Shown in pieces: positions 5,465 through 6,188 of a stretch of DNA of 6,188 bases. The notes beneath the pieces were generated by a model, which saw nothing but the letters and a program-made list of their open reading frames with translations, did not search any database and had not been told where the DNA came from. A program made the translations under genes and the position numbers. This DNA comes from Deltaproteobacteria bacterium (GTDB lineage Bacteria; Desulfobacterota; Binatia; UBA9968): the NCBI GenBank assembly GCA_005878685.1, contig VBLN01000242.1:1-6188 (forward strand), in the 5' to 3' direction. Within the stretch, counting starts at the first letter, position 1. Every line of letters begins with the position of its first letter.

Positions 5465-6037
5465 CTAAATCTTTCCCTGAGATTTCAGGTGCTCGACGCG
5501 GTTCTTGATGATCTCCCCTAGGTCATGGCTGGGTAAATGATCAGCAACGGGCAGGGGTTCCCCGCCGAATCCCAAAAGCTGCTCGTTAAGGTCATGCAGG
5601 GTTGAGCGGGCGCGCTCGTATTCTTCCAAGTACGTGCGGCAATCCACTAGCTTGTGGTCGATCTCCTCCAGACATTTGCTGAGCCTCTGAGATTCATGCT
5701 CAAAGGATTGTCTCAATTGGTCTAGACTGCTCCGGACAATTTGTTCTTCAACGGGTCGTATCTGCCTGACAATCTCGTCTTTCATCTCCTGCAAGGCGTG
5801 CAACAAACGCTCATATGATTGTTCTTGTTTCATGAGATCCTCCGGCATTTCGATTTTCTCTTCTGATACTGTCCCATAGCGTTGTACCAAATTCGCATAC
5901 CGTTGCACCAGAGATTCAGAGATCTGTTTCTTGATGCGGCTCAAAGCCGTCTCGGTGTCGCGGATTCTCCCATCCAATCGCGCTTCGTCGGCGAGCAATT
6001 TCGCAAGCTGTTCTACGGCGGCAGCGGCGGGCATCAT
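5465..6037 (-). CDS. Coiled-coil protein of unknown function, full-length paralogue (copy B)
   Basis: A highly charged, almost wholly helical protein of 190 residues if begun at the ATG at 6037. Heptad-like repeats run through about 8-140, with no membrane segment or signal peptide, so it is probably cytosolic. A tandem seven-residue unit (LVQRYAN then LVQRYGT) lies near residues 45-58. The C-terminal third carries the motif shared with copy A: EPLPV, LPSHDLGEIIKNR and final QGKI. The start is uncertain. ATG 6037 (with ATG 6034 next) has no clear ribosome site, and a TTG at 6106 with GAGG upstream would add 23 residues. An internal ATG at 5833 has GGAGG 5 nt upstream, exactly as in copy A. 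It lies upstream of the operon but is separated from it by about 0.8 kb. I do not recognise the family and assign no role. Confidence 0.75.
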   Translation of the reverse strand: MMPAAAAVEQLAKLLADEARLDGRIRDTETALSRIKKQISESLVQRYANLVQRYGTVSEEKIEMPEDLMKQEQSYERLLHALQEMKDEIVRQIRPVEEQIVRSSLDQLRQSFEHESQRLSKCLEEIDHKLVDCRTYLEEYERARSTLHDLNEQLLGFGGEPLPVADHLPSHDLGEIIKNRVEHLKSQGKI

Positions 6038-6090
6038 TTCAGTTCGCCGTAAATCGCCGCGATGCTTGTGGAGCTGAGAGCTATCTCCAT
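6034..6090 (-). CDS. Possible 18-residue ORF overlapping the start of copy B
   Basis: ATG at 6090 opens a short frame, MEIALSSTSIAAIYGELK, whose TGA (6036-6034) overlaps the ATG at 6037 of the coiled-coil gene as ATGA, the usual form of translational coupling. No ribosome site is evident in front of it. It may be a leader peptide, a remnant, or chance. Support is limited to the overlap geometry. Confidence 0.18.
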   Translation of the reverse strand: MEIALSSTSIAAIYGELK

Positions 6091-6188
6091 AATATGCTCG
6101 GCTCAAAGACTACCTCACCCACGTCTACCAGAGCGGGAGGGAATTCTGACGTGTCAAGACTAAGCTCTGCCATGCCGGCTTCGCTTTG
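6081..6188 (-). CDS. Possible C-terminal end of a gene entering from the right edge
   Basis: A frame is open from the window edge to a TAG at 6083-6081. It contains MAELSLDTSEFPPALVDVGE from an ATG at 6173 and then ends in ILWR. It may be the tail of a larger protein or a 30-residue small ORF. Its stop overlaps the ATG at 6090 by 10 nt. No ribosome site precedes ATG 6173, and I do not recognise the sequence. Confidence 0.25.
   Translation of the reverse strand, partial: QSEAGMAELSLDTSEFPPALVDVGEVVFEPSILWR

Noticed and set aside
6130..6157. Minus-strand promoter with TTGACA at 6157-6152
   Set aside because: The position 17-18 nt downstream is GC-rich (GCTCTGG), with no -10 match.

Overview
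This window looks like chromosomal DNA of an environmental Gram-negative bacterium. The flavour is deltaproteobacterial, Binatota or Rokubacteria-like: an orphan NMT1/TauA-type substrate-binding protein, an ExeA/GspA-like AAA+ ATPase, mid-range G+C and good Shine-Dalgarno sites. This placement is an impression from gene families, not a proven assignment. There are no rRNA or tRNA genes, no CRISPR array and no transposase.

Layout. Positions 1-864 are on the + strand: the tail of an unidentified gene, then a short-chain dehydrogenase (SDR) gene broken by a frame-disrupting deletion of about 28 nt. Facing it, with stops only 8 nt apart, is a minus-strand array read from right to left. This is an ExeA-like AAA+ ATPase (4674-3397), a Cache-like/HAMP membrane protein with no output domain (3374-2628), a secreted substrate-binding protein fused to a C-terminal LysM domain (2591-1230), and a short coiled-coil protein (1154-873). 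Gaps between these genes are 22, 36 and about 75 nt, so they probably form one transcript. A plausible promoter lies at 4804-4775. Upstream of it is a gene-poor stretch of about 0.8 kb (4675-5464). It holds three perfect DnaA boxes (TTATCCACA) in 53 bp, arranged as a 20-bp palindrome plus a second unit 33 bp away. Further right is a cluster of inverted repeats. Beyond that is a second, full-length copy of the coiled-coil gene (6037-5465), so paralogous copies flank the three-gene cassette. The right edge carries two weakly supported overlapping small frames.

How it may work together (inference). The LysM protein would bind a small ligand and be anchored to peptidoglycan. The HAMP protein would carry a signal across the inner membrane, and the cytosolic ATPase, with its extra C-terminal helical module, would be the responder. 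No ABC permease or ABC ATPase, and no kinase, cyclase or chemotaxis domain, is present. The set therefore does not match a standard transporter or two-component system, and it is the best candidate here for an undescribed envelope-sensing or assembly system.
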